The notes: generated by a model not told the origin, from the sequence alone. Counted from the stretch's first letter, positions 1-9,730 are shown. The stretch: 64,000 nt of DNA from CAIXOA01 sp041653635 (GCA_041653635.1 JBAZFC010000001.1:682001-746000), one strand, 5' to 3'. Numbers and translations: made by a program.

Positions 1-299
1 ACCGGCACCTTGAAGTCCTTCTCTATCGCATCATAACCGACATAAACCGAGAAAGACCTATTGGGAACGAACACCGACCCTTCCAATTTCTTCTGGTTTT
101 CAGGCTTCACAATCTCCGCAAACTTGTTCAATATGAGTACTTCGTCAACACAGCCCCTTATGCCTCTTGTACGATAATGCTTCGCATAAACCTTCTCCCT
201 TCCCTTCTGGCAAACCACGAGCGAGTTCATGCCCTCATGCTTAGCCCCTTCCGAAACATCCAATGCCGAGTGGCTCCCCAAAGTAGATACAAACACCAT
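1..299 (-). CDS. purP: FAICAR synthetase PurP (N-terminal part, cut by window edge)
   Basis: PurP makes FAICAR from AICAR, formate and ATP in the archaeal branch of purine synthesis. The translated 99 residues read MVFVSTLGSHSALDVSEGAK..., matching the family's N-terminal motif STLGSHSAL (residues 5-13), then a CQKGRE-like stretch and a VPNRSFSVYVGYDAIEKDF segment typical of the N-terminal domain. The C-terminal ATP-grasp region lies beyond the left edge. The start ATG at 299 has a GGTGAG ribosome-binding sequence just upstream. The gene begins 5 bases after the stop of cca, so the two are probably co-transcribed. Identification rests on remembered family motifs over a short fragment. Confidence 0.8.
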   Translation of the reverse strand, partial: MVFVSTLGSHSALDVSEGAKHEGMNSLVVCQKGREKVYAKHYRTRGIRGCVDEVLILNKFAEIVKPENQKKLEGSVFVPNRSFSVYVGYDAIEKDFKVP

Positions 300-304
300 T
301 CATC

Positions 305-1633
305 TCACCTATATCTAATATATTCCTCCAAACCTTCTTTATACCTAATCAATCCTTTCCCTGAAAGCACCTTTCCCTTCCTCATCCCCCCAAGGTGCGA
401 GGGCACAAACCCCTTTTTCGCATATTCCTTGAACGCACCTGTGAAGTCCCTCCATTTCCTTTTCTCAATCGCAAAGAGCCGCCCCTCCCTCTCCACAAAT
501 TTCGCCTTCTTATGCTTGGCGCGGAATTTCGCGCAGTCCTCCTTCATCTGCGAAAGCGGCCCGTGCATCTCCTTCTCTTTTGGCAATTCCTTTTCTCTGG
601 TTTCAAAAAACAGAACCGTCTTCTTCCCATCTGAAAAGGAATGAGTTCCAACTACAGTAAATCCATTCGCGGAAAGGAAATCCCCAAGCGAAGCGCTAAC
701 CCTCCGTATCTGCCCCCAGAGCACGTCATCCACTATTTTTTCATTCGCAAATTCTATCCCATACAGGTTTTTCCCGCGCACCCATTTCCCGATTTCCGCC
801 GCGCCCATTTTCTTTGGGAAGAAGAATCCATCAGACGGCTTCACAAGGAATTTCCTGCAAGCCCCGACAAACCTGGAAAAATTGCCAGCAGAAACAGGGG
901 CCGCGACATTCCTCTCCGAATCCACCGGGTCAACCACGATGAATTGTTCAGGGAAGCGGGCCCACAATTCCTTCTCATTAGAATAGTATCCCTCCAAATC
1001 CAGCGCCGTCTTATTGGCTCCCCATTTTGAAACCGCCCTGAGCACCCCTTCAAAATCCCCATAAGCAATAACCAAAAGCTCGCACAAATACCCTGAGAAA
1101 CCAAGCGTCTTTATCTCCGCTCCATACAATCCGTTCGCCTTCAAAAACTTTTTCAAAAGCAGCACTTCCCCCCTCTGTTCGTCCTTCATCTTCTCCAGCA
1201 CATACCCGGTATGCAATTGCGAGCGGTCCACCGCGCTCTTTATCCGCTCCCCTTCCACCATCAAATAAGCCGGGACCACATCCACTTTTTTGCCTTTCAA
1301 ATAAAATTTCACGTACGGATGCTCAGCATACGCAATCTCCATTTTCGCTTTCGGGTAGGCGGATTCCACCGCCTCCTTAACTTCCTCAAACATCAATTCC
1401 TTGGAATAGGAATGGGGAAAAAGCGCGAACAAATCCACGTCCCCCTCCTCCGCAAGGAAGGTCCCTTTTTTCACGGAACCCGTGAGCATGGTCTTCACCC
1501 CGGCAGGCAATAATTCCCCTATCCGCACCTCCACCTCCCTCGCAATCCCCTCCACCTCTTCCCGTTCTTTTTCGCCAGGAGTTATCTTTTTGAGCGCGTT
1601 TTCCAGCACTTTTTCCATGTTCCCCGGGGCCAT
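305..1633 (-). CDS. cca: Archaeal CCA-adding tRNA nucleotidyltransferase
   Basis: Adds or repairs the 3' CCA of tRNAs without a nucleic-acid template (class I, archaeal type). The nucleotidyltransferase signature is visible as TGSVKKGTFLAEEGDVDLF, with Gly-Ser at about residues 52-53 and the metal-binding Asp pair D65/D67; a third acidic residue lies in KKVDVVPAY. The body (about 442 aa) has the length of archaeal CCA enzymes, and the downstream segment with LHTGYVLEKMKDEQRGEVLLLKKFLKANGLYG fits the central domain. I chose the ATG at 1633, which sits 5 bases after a GGTG Shine-Dalgarno; ATG 1636 and ATG 1618 (MEKVLENAL, where homologues seem to begin) are alternatives. It ends 5 bases before purP. 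Confidence 0.9.
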   Translation of the reverse strand: MAPGNMEKVLENALKKITPGEKEREEVEGIAREVEVRIGELLPAGVKTMLTGSVKKGTFLAEEGDVDLFALFPHSYSKELMFEEVKEAVESAYPKAKMEIAYAEHPYVKFYLKGKKVDVVPAYLMVEGERIKSAVDRSQLHTGYVLEKMKDEQRGEVLLLKKFLKANGLYGAEIKTLGFSGYLCELLVIAYGDFEGVLRAVSKWGANKTALDLEGYYSNEKELWARFPEQFIVVDPVDSERNVAAPVSAGNFSRFVGACRKFLVKPSDGFFFPKKMGAAEIGKWVRGKNLYGIEFANEKIVDDVLWGQIRRVSASLGDFLSANGFTVVGTHSFSDGKKTVLFFETREKELPKEKEMHGPLSQMKEDCAKFRAKHKKAKFVEREGRLFAIEKRKWRDFTGAFKEYAKKGFVPSHLGGMRKGKVLSGKGLIRYKEGLEEYIRYR

Positions 1634-1727
1634 CATCGCACCTTTTTATGCATTCCAACCTCTACTTTTCTCTTAAAAAATCCATATCTCCCAATCCGGT
1701 GCATTTTTACGTCGATAAACCGAAGGG

Positions 1728-1741
1728 AAGGTTTATAACCC
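1728..1741 (+). promoter_or_regulatory. TATA-type promoter of the 1762 gene
   Basis: AGGTTTATAACCC lies about 25-30 bases before the ATG at 1762, so transcription would begin at or just before the start codon (leaderless or nearly so). The spacing is seen in the sequence; promoter activity is inferred. Confidence 0.5.
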
Positions 1742-1761
1742 TGTCGTCATAAATCATAGCC

Positions 1762-4050
1762 ATGCGATTGCACGTATTCCTAGCCATTTTTGCGGCACTC
1801 CTCCTTTACGGCTGCGTTGAGGAAAGGACGCTCAGCATAAGCGGATATGAGACCGTGGAGGGAGTGAGCGGGATGGACCTCACCGGGGACGGCGTCAACG
1901 ACGTCCTCTCTTACCAGTTCCGCTCCATCGCCATAGACCAGCCGCTGGGAATCTCCATGGCGAAATACGTTTCCGTCGCCCCGTATTCCTATTCATTCTC
2001 CGAGCCGGCCTACCTCTCCCCCCCGGACCTCGCGGGCGCAAAGGCGAAGATAGCCGAATTTGACGCTGCGAGGAAAGCGGGCGAGAATTCCTGCCTCGCG
2101 CGCCTCGGCCTTTCATTCGCGGCCTGCATTGATTATTCCTCATGCATGCAGAACTGCGGCTCTGACTACTGCGAAAATGCGAAGGGCGTGGCCGGCGACG
2201 CATTCGGCTTTGAGCTCCTCGTGTTCAAGGACAAGAGCCAGGAGATGGACCGGCTCGTCTCCGAGCTCACCTCCACACAGTCCCTTCCGTCCCAGGACGA
2301 CAGGAAGGAGTTCATAAGGAAGACCGTGCGGCTCATGGCGGTATCCAGCGACCTCTCCAGCATGAACCTCTTCAGCTCCAACACCTACAACACGTGCGGC
2401 CCGGTCCCGCTGCGCCTTGACCTCCTGGATGATGCGGCGCAGATGGTCGGCACAACTGAAATAGCCCCGGACCGCTACAGGTACAGGGTTTCCGAAATAG
2501 TGACCGGCGGAACCGAGGAGGAGCACATAACCCTTTTCGTACAGGACACGCCCCCGGTCGCGATGAGCATAGACGAGCTCTCCGTTGACATACCTCAGGG
2601 CGTAATCTACCAGAAGTTCCCGCTCAGGCTGGGGTGGGAGAACGTGCGCGCCGATTCCCCGCGCAAGGCCCTCACATACGATTTCACTTCTCCGGACGCG
2701 CCGCAGGACACCCTCCTCTCCAGGTGGAGCAACCCGCAGATTGACGAGAGGAACGTGAAGTTCTTCACGATATTCAGCATGCTCGCATCAAACCCAGTAT
2801 CGTCCCTGCTCACCGGCATCTCCAAATCCATATTCACGCTCGCATACTCCCTCGGGCTCGGATATTTCACGGCGCTGGGCGCAGCCGCATCCTTCTTCCT
2901 TTATGTGGCGCTCCTCGCCATCCTCGCCATAACCGGGCTGTACCACGCGCTCCGCGCATACATGGACCGCAAGGACGTCCGCGAATACCTTACGGACAAG
3001 ATGGGCCCGCCCATAACCGACTGGAGGAGCTACGTGGGGGTGGGCGCAGCCCTCATCATCATCTGCTTCCTCCTTAACGCATTCTACATACGCCCCGCCG
3101 AGGTCGGGCAGTTCGACCTTGTCACAATCCAGCTCAGGGCGATTTCCGACGTGCCCGGCGCAATCTCATCCATCCTCTTCATACTCGGCGCATACACCAT
3201 CTACCTGGTCGCGGAGGACCGGCTCAAGGGCCTCGTGCTCGGCGAAGGGTATTTCCAGGCAAAGGGCGCCACGAAGGAGGAGAATGTCGCATCCTTATCC
3301 AAGCTGAAGGTTCTCTCCGACAACCTCAAGACGCGGATTGATACCCTGTCCCATACCGGGATGGACGTGAAGGATGAATACTCCGTGCTCATCGCGGTTC
3401 CCGCGGACCGGCTGGAGCAGTTCGTTGAAATCGGCAAGCAGAACACCGCCAAGAGCCTCATAGACTTCCACATGGGAAGGCTGGAGGAGATGGACAAGCG
3501 CATAGAGCAAAAGGTAACAATAATGGAGGAGAACTGGCCGGTCTGGAACAGCGAAATAGAGAAGGCGGTGGACCAGAGCGGCGAGGTCCCCGTGGAGACG
3601 CTCGTCTCCATCCCGATGCAGTGGAGGGAGTGGGCGGTCAGCAAGTTCATAAGCGAGCACCGCGGCAGGCATTTAATCCTGGAGGAAAACCGCATAAAGC
3701 GCAGGACCGTCTCCGTTGAAAACATGGTGAACACGGCGCTCGCGGACCTTAAGCGCGAAGGGCTCGTTGAGGCCTCCATAGTCATACACGACAACAAGGT
3801 CGTTTCCAATTCGTTCTCCAGGGGGAACGCGACCGTGGGCGCGGTCTTATACCTCAAGCTCTCCGGCTTCGCCAAGGCAATCGCAAGGAAGTTCGGGGAG
3901 GAGGACGTGAAGAGGTTCGTGATCATGGGCAGGAGGGCCGCGGCGGTTTCGCTGCCTTCCGGGAAGAGCAATCCGCTCCTTTTCACTGAAAGGGGCAAGC
4001 TCAAGCAGCTCATAGAAGAGTGGAAAACCAAGACTGGCGAGCAAGGGTGA
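1762..4050 (+). CDS. Lipobox-containing multi-pass membrane protein upstream of gyrB
   Basis: Not a family I recognise. The 762-aa protein begins with a signal peptide ending in a lipobox-like LLLYGC (Cys18). An exported region of about 310 residues follows, with paired cysteines (CLARLGLSFAACIDYSSCMQNC around 110-130). Hydrophobic segments lie at about 335-395 (probably two spans), 423-445 and 463-485. The last 275 residues are charged and helical, presumably cytoplasmic. The extreme C terminus (about 655-740, EASIVIHDNKVVSNSF then FVIMGRRAAAVSLPSG) has an alternating strand/helix pattern that could be roadblock-like, a weak inference. It ends 4 bases before gyrB, whose ribosome-binding site GGGTGA overlaps its stop, so the genes are probably co-transcribed. 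The functional link is unknown. Confidence 0.8.
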   Translation: MRLHVFLAIFAALLLYGCVEERTLSISGYETVEGVSGMDLTGDGVNDVLSYQFRSIAIDQPLGISMAKYVSVAPYSYSFSEPAYLSPPDLAGAKAKIAEFDAARKAGENSCLARLGLSFAACIDYSSCMQNCGSDYCENAKGVAGDAFGFELLVFKDKSQEMDRLVSELTSTQSLPSQDDRKEFIRKTVRLMAVSSDLSSMNLFSSNTYNTCGPVPLRLDLLDDAAQMVGTTEIAPDRYRYRVSEIVTGGTEEEHITLFVQDTPPVAMSIDELSVDIPQGVIYQKFPLRLGWENVRADSPRKALTYDFTSPDAPQDTLLSRWSNPQIDERNVKFFTIFSMLASNPVSSLLTGISKSIFTLAYSLGLGYFTALGAAASFFLYVALLAILAITGLYHALRAYMDRKDVREYLTDKMGPPITDWRSYVGVGAALIIICFLLNAFYIRPAEVGQFDLVTIQLRAISDVPGAISSILFILGAYTIYLVAEDRLKGLVLGEGYFQAKGATKEENVASLSKLKVLSDNLKTRIDTLSHTGMDVKDEYSVLIAVPADRLEQFVEIGKQNTAKSLIDFHMGRLEEMDKRIEQKVTIMEENWPVWNSEIEKAVDQSGEVPVETLVSIPMQWREWAVSKFISEHRGRHLILEENRIKRRTVSVENMVNTALADLKREGLVEASIVIHDNKVVSNSFSRGNATVGAVLYLKLSGFAKAIARKFGEEDVKRFVIMGRRAAAVSLPSGKSNPLLFTERGKLKQLIEEWKTKTGEQG

Positions 4051-4054
4051 CACG

Positions 4055-5935
4055 ATGGAAGAGTACGGTGCTGAAAGCATAAAAGTACTGGAAGGGCTAG
4101 AGGGCGTCAGGCGCCGCCCCGCCATGTACATAGGGGACACCGCGAAGCGCGGCCTCCACCACCTCGTATTTGAGATAGTGGACAACGCGATAGACGAGGC
4201 GCTCGCGGGCTTCTGCAAGAACATAGAGGTCGTGCTGAAGGCGGACGGCTCCGCATCCGTGCGCGACGACGGCAGGGGCATCCCGACCGAAACCCATTCC
4301 AAGACCGGCAAGTCCGCGATGGAGCTGGTCTCCACCGTCCTCCACGCGGGGGGAAAATTTGAGAAGAAGGCGTACCAGGTGAGCGGCGGCCTCCACGGAG
4401 TCGGATTATCCGTGGTCAACGCGCTGAGCGAACAGATGGAGATAGAGGTGCACCGCGACGGAAAAATCCACCTCCAGAAATACGCCCGCGGCCTTCCCCA
4501 GACCAAGGTGGAGATGATGGGCACAACCGATTACCGCGGCACCATCGTGCGCTTCCACCCGGACATGACGATATTCACCGGTGAATTTGAATTTGATTAC
4601 CTGCGCGAGCGCCTGCGCGAGCTCGCATTCCTAAACTCCGGCGTACGCATACTTCTCAAGGATGAGCGCGTAAACCGCGAGGAGGAGTTCAAATACGAGG
4701 GCGGGCTTTCCGAGTTCGTAAAATACCTGAACCGCTCGCGCGAGATGATACACGAGCCCTTCTCATACAAGAAGAGGGAAGGCGATGTTGAGGTGGAGTA
4801 CGCGATACAATACACGCAGAGCTACATCCCCCTCGTCCATACATTCGCAAACGACATCGCCACGGTTGAGGGCGGCACCCACCTCGTCGGCTTCAAGACC
4901 GCGGTCACACGCGCGGTGAATGAATACATCAAGGAGCACAAGCTGCTCAAGGGCGAGGAGGCGATAAGCGGCGACGATTCCGTTGAAGGGCTCACCGCTG
5001 TGGTCAGTGTAAAGGTCCCGGAGCCGCAGTTTGAGGGCCAGACCAAGACCAAGCTCGGCAACAGCGAGGTGAAGGGCATAGTCAGCAGCATCGCCTACGA
5101 CAGCTTCTCCCGCTTCATGGCAGAAAATCCATCCGATGCGCGCGGCATCATGGAGAAGGTAATCAAGTCCATGCGCGCAAGGGAGGCGGCGCAGAAGGCG
5201 AAGGAGCTCATCCGCAGGAAAGGCGTGTTCGACGGCTCCGTGCTTCCCGGCAAGCTCGCGGACTGCATAGAGAAGGACCCCGCCAAGGCCGAGATGTTCA
5301 TAGTGGAGGGGGATTCCGCCGGAGGAAGCAGCAAGCAGGGGAGGGACCGCCGCTTCCAGGCCATTCTTCCGCTCAAAGGAAAGATTTTGAACGTTGAAAA
5401 GTCCCCGATACACAAAATCCTCCAGAACGAGGAGATACGCGTCCTCATAACCGCGCTGGGCACCGGCTTCGGCGAGGATTTCAACGTCGCCAAGCTGCGC
5501 TACGGCAAGATAGTGATAATGACCGATGCGGATGTTGACGGCAGCCACATACGCACCCTCCTACTTACGCTCTTCTACCGCTACCTTAAGCCCGTGATAG
5601 AGCAGGGCCACATGTTCATCGCCCAGCCGCCCCTCTACGGGGTTAGGCGGGGCAAGGGCATGCGCTACGCATTCAGCGACCTGGACCTGCCCAAGGTTGT
5701 GCAGGAGATGGGTGAGGGCGCGTCCGTGCAGAGGTACAAGGGGCTGGGGGAAATGAACCCTGAGCAGCTCTGGGAGACCACGCTCAATCCGGAAACCCGC
5801 TCCATGAAGCGCGTGACAATAGAGGACGCGATGCTCGCAGACGAGATGTTCACCATACTCATGGGCGAGGCGGTTGAGCCGCGCAGGAAGTTCATAGAGG
5901 AGAACGCCAAGTATGTGAAGAATTTAGACGTGTGA
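4055..5935 (+). CDS. gyrB: DNA gyrase subunit B
   Basis: ATPase subunit of type IIA topoisomerase, acting with GyrA to introduce negative supercoils. The GHKL ATPase motifs are complete: EIVDNAIDEAL (E40, N44), DDGRGIP (71-77) and GGLHGVG (111-117). The TOPRIM domain shows EGDSAGGSSKQGRDR (about 416) and MTDADVDGSHI (about 490). At 626 aa it has the compact length of Gram-positive or Thermotoga GyrB, without the large proteobacterial insertion; the C-terminal YKGLGEMNPEQLWETT is present. The ATG at 4055 follows a GGGTGA site overlapping the preceding stop. gyrA follows directly. Bacterial-type gyrase in an archaeon implies an ancient transfer from bacteria, which is established for several archaeal groups. 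Confidence 0.97.
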   Translation: MEEYGAESIKVLEGLEGVRRRPAMYIGDTAKRGLHHLVFEIVDNAIDEALAGFCKNIEVVLKADGSASVRDDGRGIPTETHSKTGKSAMELVSTVLHAGGKFEKKAYQVSGGLHGVGLSVVNALSEQMEIEVHRDGKIHLQKYARGLPQTKVEMMGTTDYRGTIVRFHPDMTIFTGEFEFDYLRERLRELAFLNSGVRILLKDERVNREEEFKYEGGLSEFVKYLNRSREMIHEPFSYKKREGDVEVEYAIQYTQSYIPLVHTFANDIATVEGGTHLVGFKTAVTRAVNEYIKEHKLLKGEEAISGDDSVEGLTAVVSVKVPEPQFEGQTKTKLGNSEVKGIVSSIAYDSFSRFMAENPSDARGIMEKVIKSMRAREAAQKAKELIRRKGVFDGSVLPGKLADCIEKDPAKAEMFIVEGDSAGGSSKQGRDRRFQAILPLKGKILNVEKSPIHKILQNEEIRVLITALGTGFGEDFNVAKLRYGKIVIMTDADVDGSHIRTLLLTLFYRYLKPVIEQGHMFIAQPPLYGVRRGKGMRYAFSDLDLPKVVQEMGEGASVQRYKGLGEMNPEQLWETTLNPETRSMKRVTIEDAMLADEMFTILMGEAVEPRRKFIEENAKYVKNLDV

Positions 5936-5940
5936 TTCAT

Positions 5941-8343
5941 ATGCCGCTTACAGACATACCGATTGAGGAGGACATGAAGTCCTCTTACCTGGATTACGCG
6001 ATGAGCGTCATAACCAGCCGCGCGCTCCCGGACGTGCGCGACGGGCTCAAGCCCGTGCAGAGGCGCATCCTTTTCGCGATGCACGAGCTGGGCAACACCC
6101 ACAGCAAGCCGTACAAGAAGAGCGCGAGGGTGGTCGGCGAAGTGCTGGGCAAGTACCATCCGCACGGCGACATGGCGATTTATGATGCGCTCGTGCGCAT
6201 GGCGCAGGACTTCTCGCTGCGCGCCCCGCTCGTTGACGGGCAGGGAAACTTCGGTTCCATTGACGGGGATTCCCCCGCGGCCATGAGGTACACGGAAGTG
6301 CGCATGGCCGAGCTAGCCGGGGAAATGCTGAAGGATATAGAGAAGGAAACAGTCACGTTCGCGCCAAACTTTGATGGAACATTGCAGGAGCCAACGGTGC
6401 TCCCCTCACGTGTGCCAAACCTGCTGCTCAACGGCTCGGCGGGAATCGCGGTTGGGATGGCCACAAATATCCCTCCCCATAATCTTAACGAAATAGCGGA
6501 CGCAATAATATCCATAATAGATGGAGGAAGCGAAGAGGACGTATTCCGCATAGTGCAGGGGCCCGATTTCCCGACAGGCGGCTCCATAATCGGCAAATCC
6601 CAAATCATGAGCGCATACAAAACGGGCAAGGGCATCATCACGGTCCGCGGAAAGGCCACAATTGAAAAAAATGAAATCACAATCGTTGAAATCCCCTACC
6701 AGGTGAACAAGACCGCGCTCATAGAGCAGATAGTCGCCGCCGTAAAAGAGAAGAGGATAGAAGGCATAAGCAACGTGAGCGACCGCTCGGACCGGGACGG
6801 AATGGCCCTTGTAATAGAGGTGAAGCGGGGCGAGGACCCGGAGATAGTCCTTAACCAGCTCTACTCGTTCAGCGACCTGCAGAAGAGCTTCGGCATACAG
6901 AACCTCGCCCTTGTGGGCGGGCAGCCGAAGATGCTCCCGCTCATTGAGATGCTGAAGGAATTCATCTCCTTCCGCAGGGACATGATAATCGCGCGCAGCA
7001 AGTTCGACCTCGCAAAGGCGCAGGAGCGCCTCCACCTATTGGAGGGCTTCCTGGTCGCGCTCGCCAACATTGATGCGGTGGTATCGCTCATACGCTCATC
7101 CAAGAACGCGGAGGAGGCGCGGGGGAAGCTCTCAGCCGCCTACAAGCTCTCGGACAAGCAGGGCGCCGCAATCCTGGACATGAAACTGCAAAAGCTCACC
7201 GGGCTGGAGAGGCACGGAATAGATACCGAGCACGGCGAGAAGCAGGAAGAAATACGCAAGCTGCACGAGCTGCTCGCGGACGAGAAGAAAATACTCAACG
7301 TGATAAAGGAGGAGACGCTCGGGCTAAGGGCGAAATACGGCCAGCCGCGCCGCACCATGATTGAAGAGGGCGAGGCGGAGGTGGAGATAGAATCCCTGAT
7401 TCCGGACGAGCAGGTCGTCGTCACCATCTCCAGGAAGGGCTACATAAAGCGCGTCCCGCTCGCGGAATACCGCGCGCAGCGCAGGGGCGGCGTGGGCAAG
7501 GTCGGCGCAGAGACCGTGGAGGAGGACGCGATTGAGGACGTCTTCGTCACCACGAACCACAAGTACATCCTCTTCTTCACGGACAAGGGCAAGGTTCATT
7601 GGCTCAAGGCGTACAGGATTCCCGAGGCGGGAAGGTATTCCCACGGGAAGCCCATCGTCAATCTATTGCAGGCGGAAGGGGAGCAGGTCACAGCCTCCAT
7701 CGCGGTGGATGAATTCAAGGACAGCGAATTCTTCTTCATGGCAACCAAGCTGGGCACCGTAAAAAGGGTGGAAACATCCAGCTTCAGCAACCCGCGCAAG
7801 GGAGGGATAATCGCAATCACGCTGCGCGAGGGCGACTCGCTCATCGCCGTGCGCAAAACCAACGGAAGCCAGGGGCTGTGCCTCGGCACCAGGAAGGGCT
7901 ACGCAATCCACTTCAAGGAGGATGACGTGCGCGATGTGGGCCGCTCGGCAGCGGGCGTCCGCGGCATAAGGCTCCGCAAGGGCGACCATCTGGTCAGCGC
8001 CACCGTCACCAACAAGCAGTTCCTCCTCACCATCACGGAGAACGGATACGGCAAGAAGACGCCCGTTGAGGAATACCGCACGCAGGGCAGGGGCGGCATG
8101 GGCATCATAAACATGAAGGCCGGCGCCCGCAACGGCGACATAGTGAACGTGCGCTGCGTGGATGACGGCGAGGATGCAATCGTCACAACTGCAAGCGGGA
8201 TGCTCATCCGCGTCCCGGTGGGCCAGATATCCACTGTTGGAAGGAACACGCTCGGGGTGCGCGTGATAAAGCTCAGGGAGGGGGAGAAGGTCTCCTCCTT
8301 CACCGCAGTGCCTTCGGAGCCCGAAGCCGTAGCTGCGCAGTAG
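5941..8343 (+). CDS. gyrA: DNA gyrase subunit A
   Basis: Breakage-reunion subunit of gyrase. The catalytic tyrosine is Y117 in AAMRYTEVRM (numbered from the ATG at 5941). The quinolone-determining region reads YHPHGDMAIYDALVRMAQD: the position of E. coli Ser83 is Met78, while the Asp87 equivalent is retained (D82). The C-terminal half is a six-bladed pinwheel with a GyrA box, QRRGGVG, at about 513-519, which favours true gyrase over topoisomerase IV; a second degenerate copy QGRGGMG occurs later. The gyrB stop at 5933-5935 overlaps an alternative GTG start at 5932; ATG 5941 gives the usual N terminus MPLTDIPIEEDMKSSYLDYA. Length is 800 aa, normal for the family. Confidence 0.97.
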   Translation: MPLTDIPIEEDMKSSYLDYAMSVITSRALPDVRDGLKPVQRRILFAMHELGNTHSKPYKKSARVVGEVLGKYHPHGDMAIYDALVRMAQDFSLRAPLVDGQGNFGSIDGDSPAAMRYTEVRMAELAGEMLKDIEKETVTFAPNFDGTLQEPTVLPSRVPNLLLNGSAGIAVGMATNIPPHNLNEIADAIISIIDGGSEEDVFRIVQGPDFPTGGSIIGKSQIMSAYKTGKGIITVRGKATIEKNEITIVEIPYQVNKTALIEQIVAAVKEKRIEGISNVSDRSDRDGMALVIEVKRGEDPEIVLNQLYSFSDLQKSFGIQNLALVGGQPKMLPLIEMLKEFISFRRDMIIARSKFDLAKAQERLHLLEGFLVALANIDAVVSLIRSSKNAEEARGKLSAAYKLSDKQGAAILDMKLQKLTGLERHGIDTEHGEKQEEIRKLHELLADEKKILNVIKEETLGLRAKYGQPRRTMIEEGEAEVEIESLIPDEQVVVTISRKGYIKRVPLAEYRAQRRGGVGKVGAETVEEDAIEDVFVTTNHKYILFFTDKGKVHWLKAYRIPEAGRYSHGKPIVNLLQAEGEQVTASIAVDEFKDSEFFFMATKLGTVKRVETSSFSNPRKGGIIAITLREGDSLIAVRKTNGSQGLCLGTRKGYAIHFKEDDVRDVGRSAAGVRGIRLRKGDHLVSATVTNKQFLLTITENGYGKKTPVEEYRTQGRGGMGIINMKAGARNGDIVNVRCVDDGEDAIVTTASGMLIRVPVGQISTVGRNTLGVRVIKLREGEKVSSFTAVPSEPEAVAAQ

Positions 8344-8391
8344 GGTTTTGCTTCCCACCTTGCCTGCAACGGAGCGTCGGCCGAACCCACA

Positions 8392-8405
8392 TTACATTTT
8401 TTAAA
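8392..8405 (+). promoter_or_regulatory. TATA-type promoter of the 8440 gene
   Basis: TTACATTTTTTAAAG precedes the ATG at 8440 by about 40 bases, leaving a short leader that carries a GAGGT ribosome-binding site (8429-8433) six bases before the start. Confidence 0.45.
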
Positions 8406-8439
8406 GACCTAATTCCCATACTAGTTCCGAGGTATTGCC

Positions 8440-9702
8440 ATGATGAAGAACGTCCTTCTTTTGGTGCTGCTCGCCTCCGCCGTTTTCGCGGCGGAATGCG
8501 AGGCCGGTTTCCGCGACCCCGTAAGGGTGAATGTTCTTGACGCCAAGTACCGCCCCATCCCCAATGCATCCGTGACCTTCACTTACCAAAAAGATTATAC
8601 CACTGGCAAGGGCTACATAACGACCAACATCCTTTACACCAACGCGGATGGCAAGGTGTCCACCACGCTCACCAACACCGAGCAGCTGGACAGCCGCGTG
8701 CGCTGCGACATAAAAATCAACGTGACATATGACGGCGTCACACATATAGAAACGATAACCGCGCAGCACCACCTGGCGGACGAAGTGGTGCAGTTCGACG
8801 CCTACTCCCTCACCGTGAAGGCGGTGGACAAGTTCGGCGCGCCGCTCGCCCTTTCCTACATCCGCGTCAATTCCATGGAATCAACGACCAACGACCGCGG
8901 GCTCGCCTACTTTATCGTGAACAAGAATGGCAACGTGGACGTCGCCGTTTCTTATCGTGGCGCGGTGGTGTCCAAAAAAATATCCGTGCAGAACGACACC
9001 TTCTACACGCTCCAGGCGCTGCTCTACAACTTCATGCTCGATGTGATGGACGACTCGGGCAGGCCGCTGGACGCGGCGATACTTGTGGACACCCAGGCAT
9101 ATGAAGGGAGCTCAGTCTCCATACAGGACACTCCGCTGGCGCGGCCCACCGTGTCCGTCACGTACGGGCTCCTCACAAAGTCGCCCGAGATAGACCTCTC
9201 CCAGCGCGAATCCTACACGGTTGTGTTCGACCTCACGCCCCCGGAGATAACGGGCGTCGGCGTGCAGCTGACCCCCGCACACGACATGCTCATATCCTTC
9301 CTGGTGGAGGACCCGAACATGTATGCGAGCGGCCCATCCGCTGATGACATAACCGTATCCTATAATATCGGCGGCGTCACGCGCACCGTCCCCGCATTCG
9401 TGCAGGGCGGCAGGTACGTCGCGGAGATATCCCGCCCGGCCGACAATTCGCTCGTCCGCTTCACGATAACCGCGAAGGACAAGGAGGGCAACATGGAGAC
9501 CGTGGAGGGCGAATACCTCGTGCAGTACAGCCCGCAGGGCAACGGCACAGTGACGCCACCCAACGGCGGAAACGGGACCGGGAGCCAGCCGCCGCAGATG
9601 CTGCCCACGGACAACCCGCTCCTTCTCGCCGGCGCGGCGCTGGTCGGGCTTGCCATCCTCTGGACTATATATAACTACATTAGGGGGCTCTCTTCCGGGT
9701 GA
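8440..9702 (+). CDS. Exported surface protein with Ig-like domains and C-terminal membrane anchor
   Basis: A 420-aa protein of unknown specific role. Residues 1-18 form a signal peptide (MMKNVLLLVLLASAVFAA). The exported part contains beta-rich segments reminiscent of carboxypeptidase-regulatory/Ig-like folds: VRVNVLDAKYRPIPNASVTF, LTVKAVDKFGAPLALSYIRV and FMLDVMDDSGRPLDAAILVD each have the V-x-D-x-x-G-x-P-L/I pattern of such domains, about 90 residues apart. A Gly/Pro/Asn linker (about 367-385) leads to one hydrophobic span (LLLAGAALVGLAILWTIYNY) and a short basic tail, so the protein is probably displayed outside and anchored at its C terminus. It has its own TATA box and a GAGGT ribosome-binding site. 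Confidence 0.8.
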   Translation: MMKNVLLLVLLASAVFAAECEAGFRDPVRVNVLDAKYRPIPNASVTFTYQKDYTTGKGYITTNILYTNADGKVSTTLTNTEQLDSRVRCDIKINVTYDGVTHIETITAQHHLADEVVQFDAYSLTVKAVDKFGAPLALSYIRVNSMESTTNDRGLAYFIVNKNGNVDVAVSYRGAVVSKKISVQNDTFYTLQALLYNFMLDVMDDSGRPLDAAILVDTQAYEGSSVSIQDTPLARPTVSVTYGLLTKSPEIDLSQRESYTVVFDLTPPEITGVGVQLTPAHDMLISFLVEDPNMYASGPSADDITVSYNIGGVTRTVPAFVQGGRYVAEISRPADNSLVRFTITAKDKEGNMETVEGEYLVQYSPQGNGTVTPPNGGNGTGSQPPQMLPTDNPLLLAGAALVGLAILWTIYNYIRGLSSG

Positions 9703-9730
9703 TTTTACACACATTTACACCCCCTTAACG

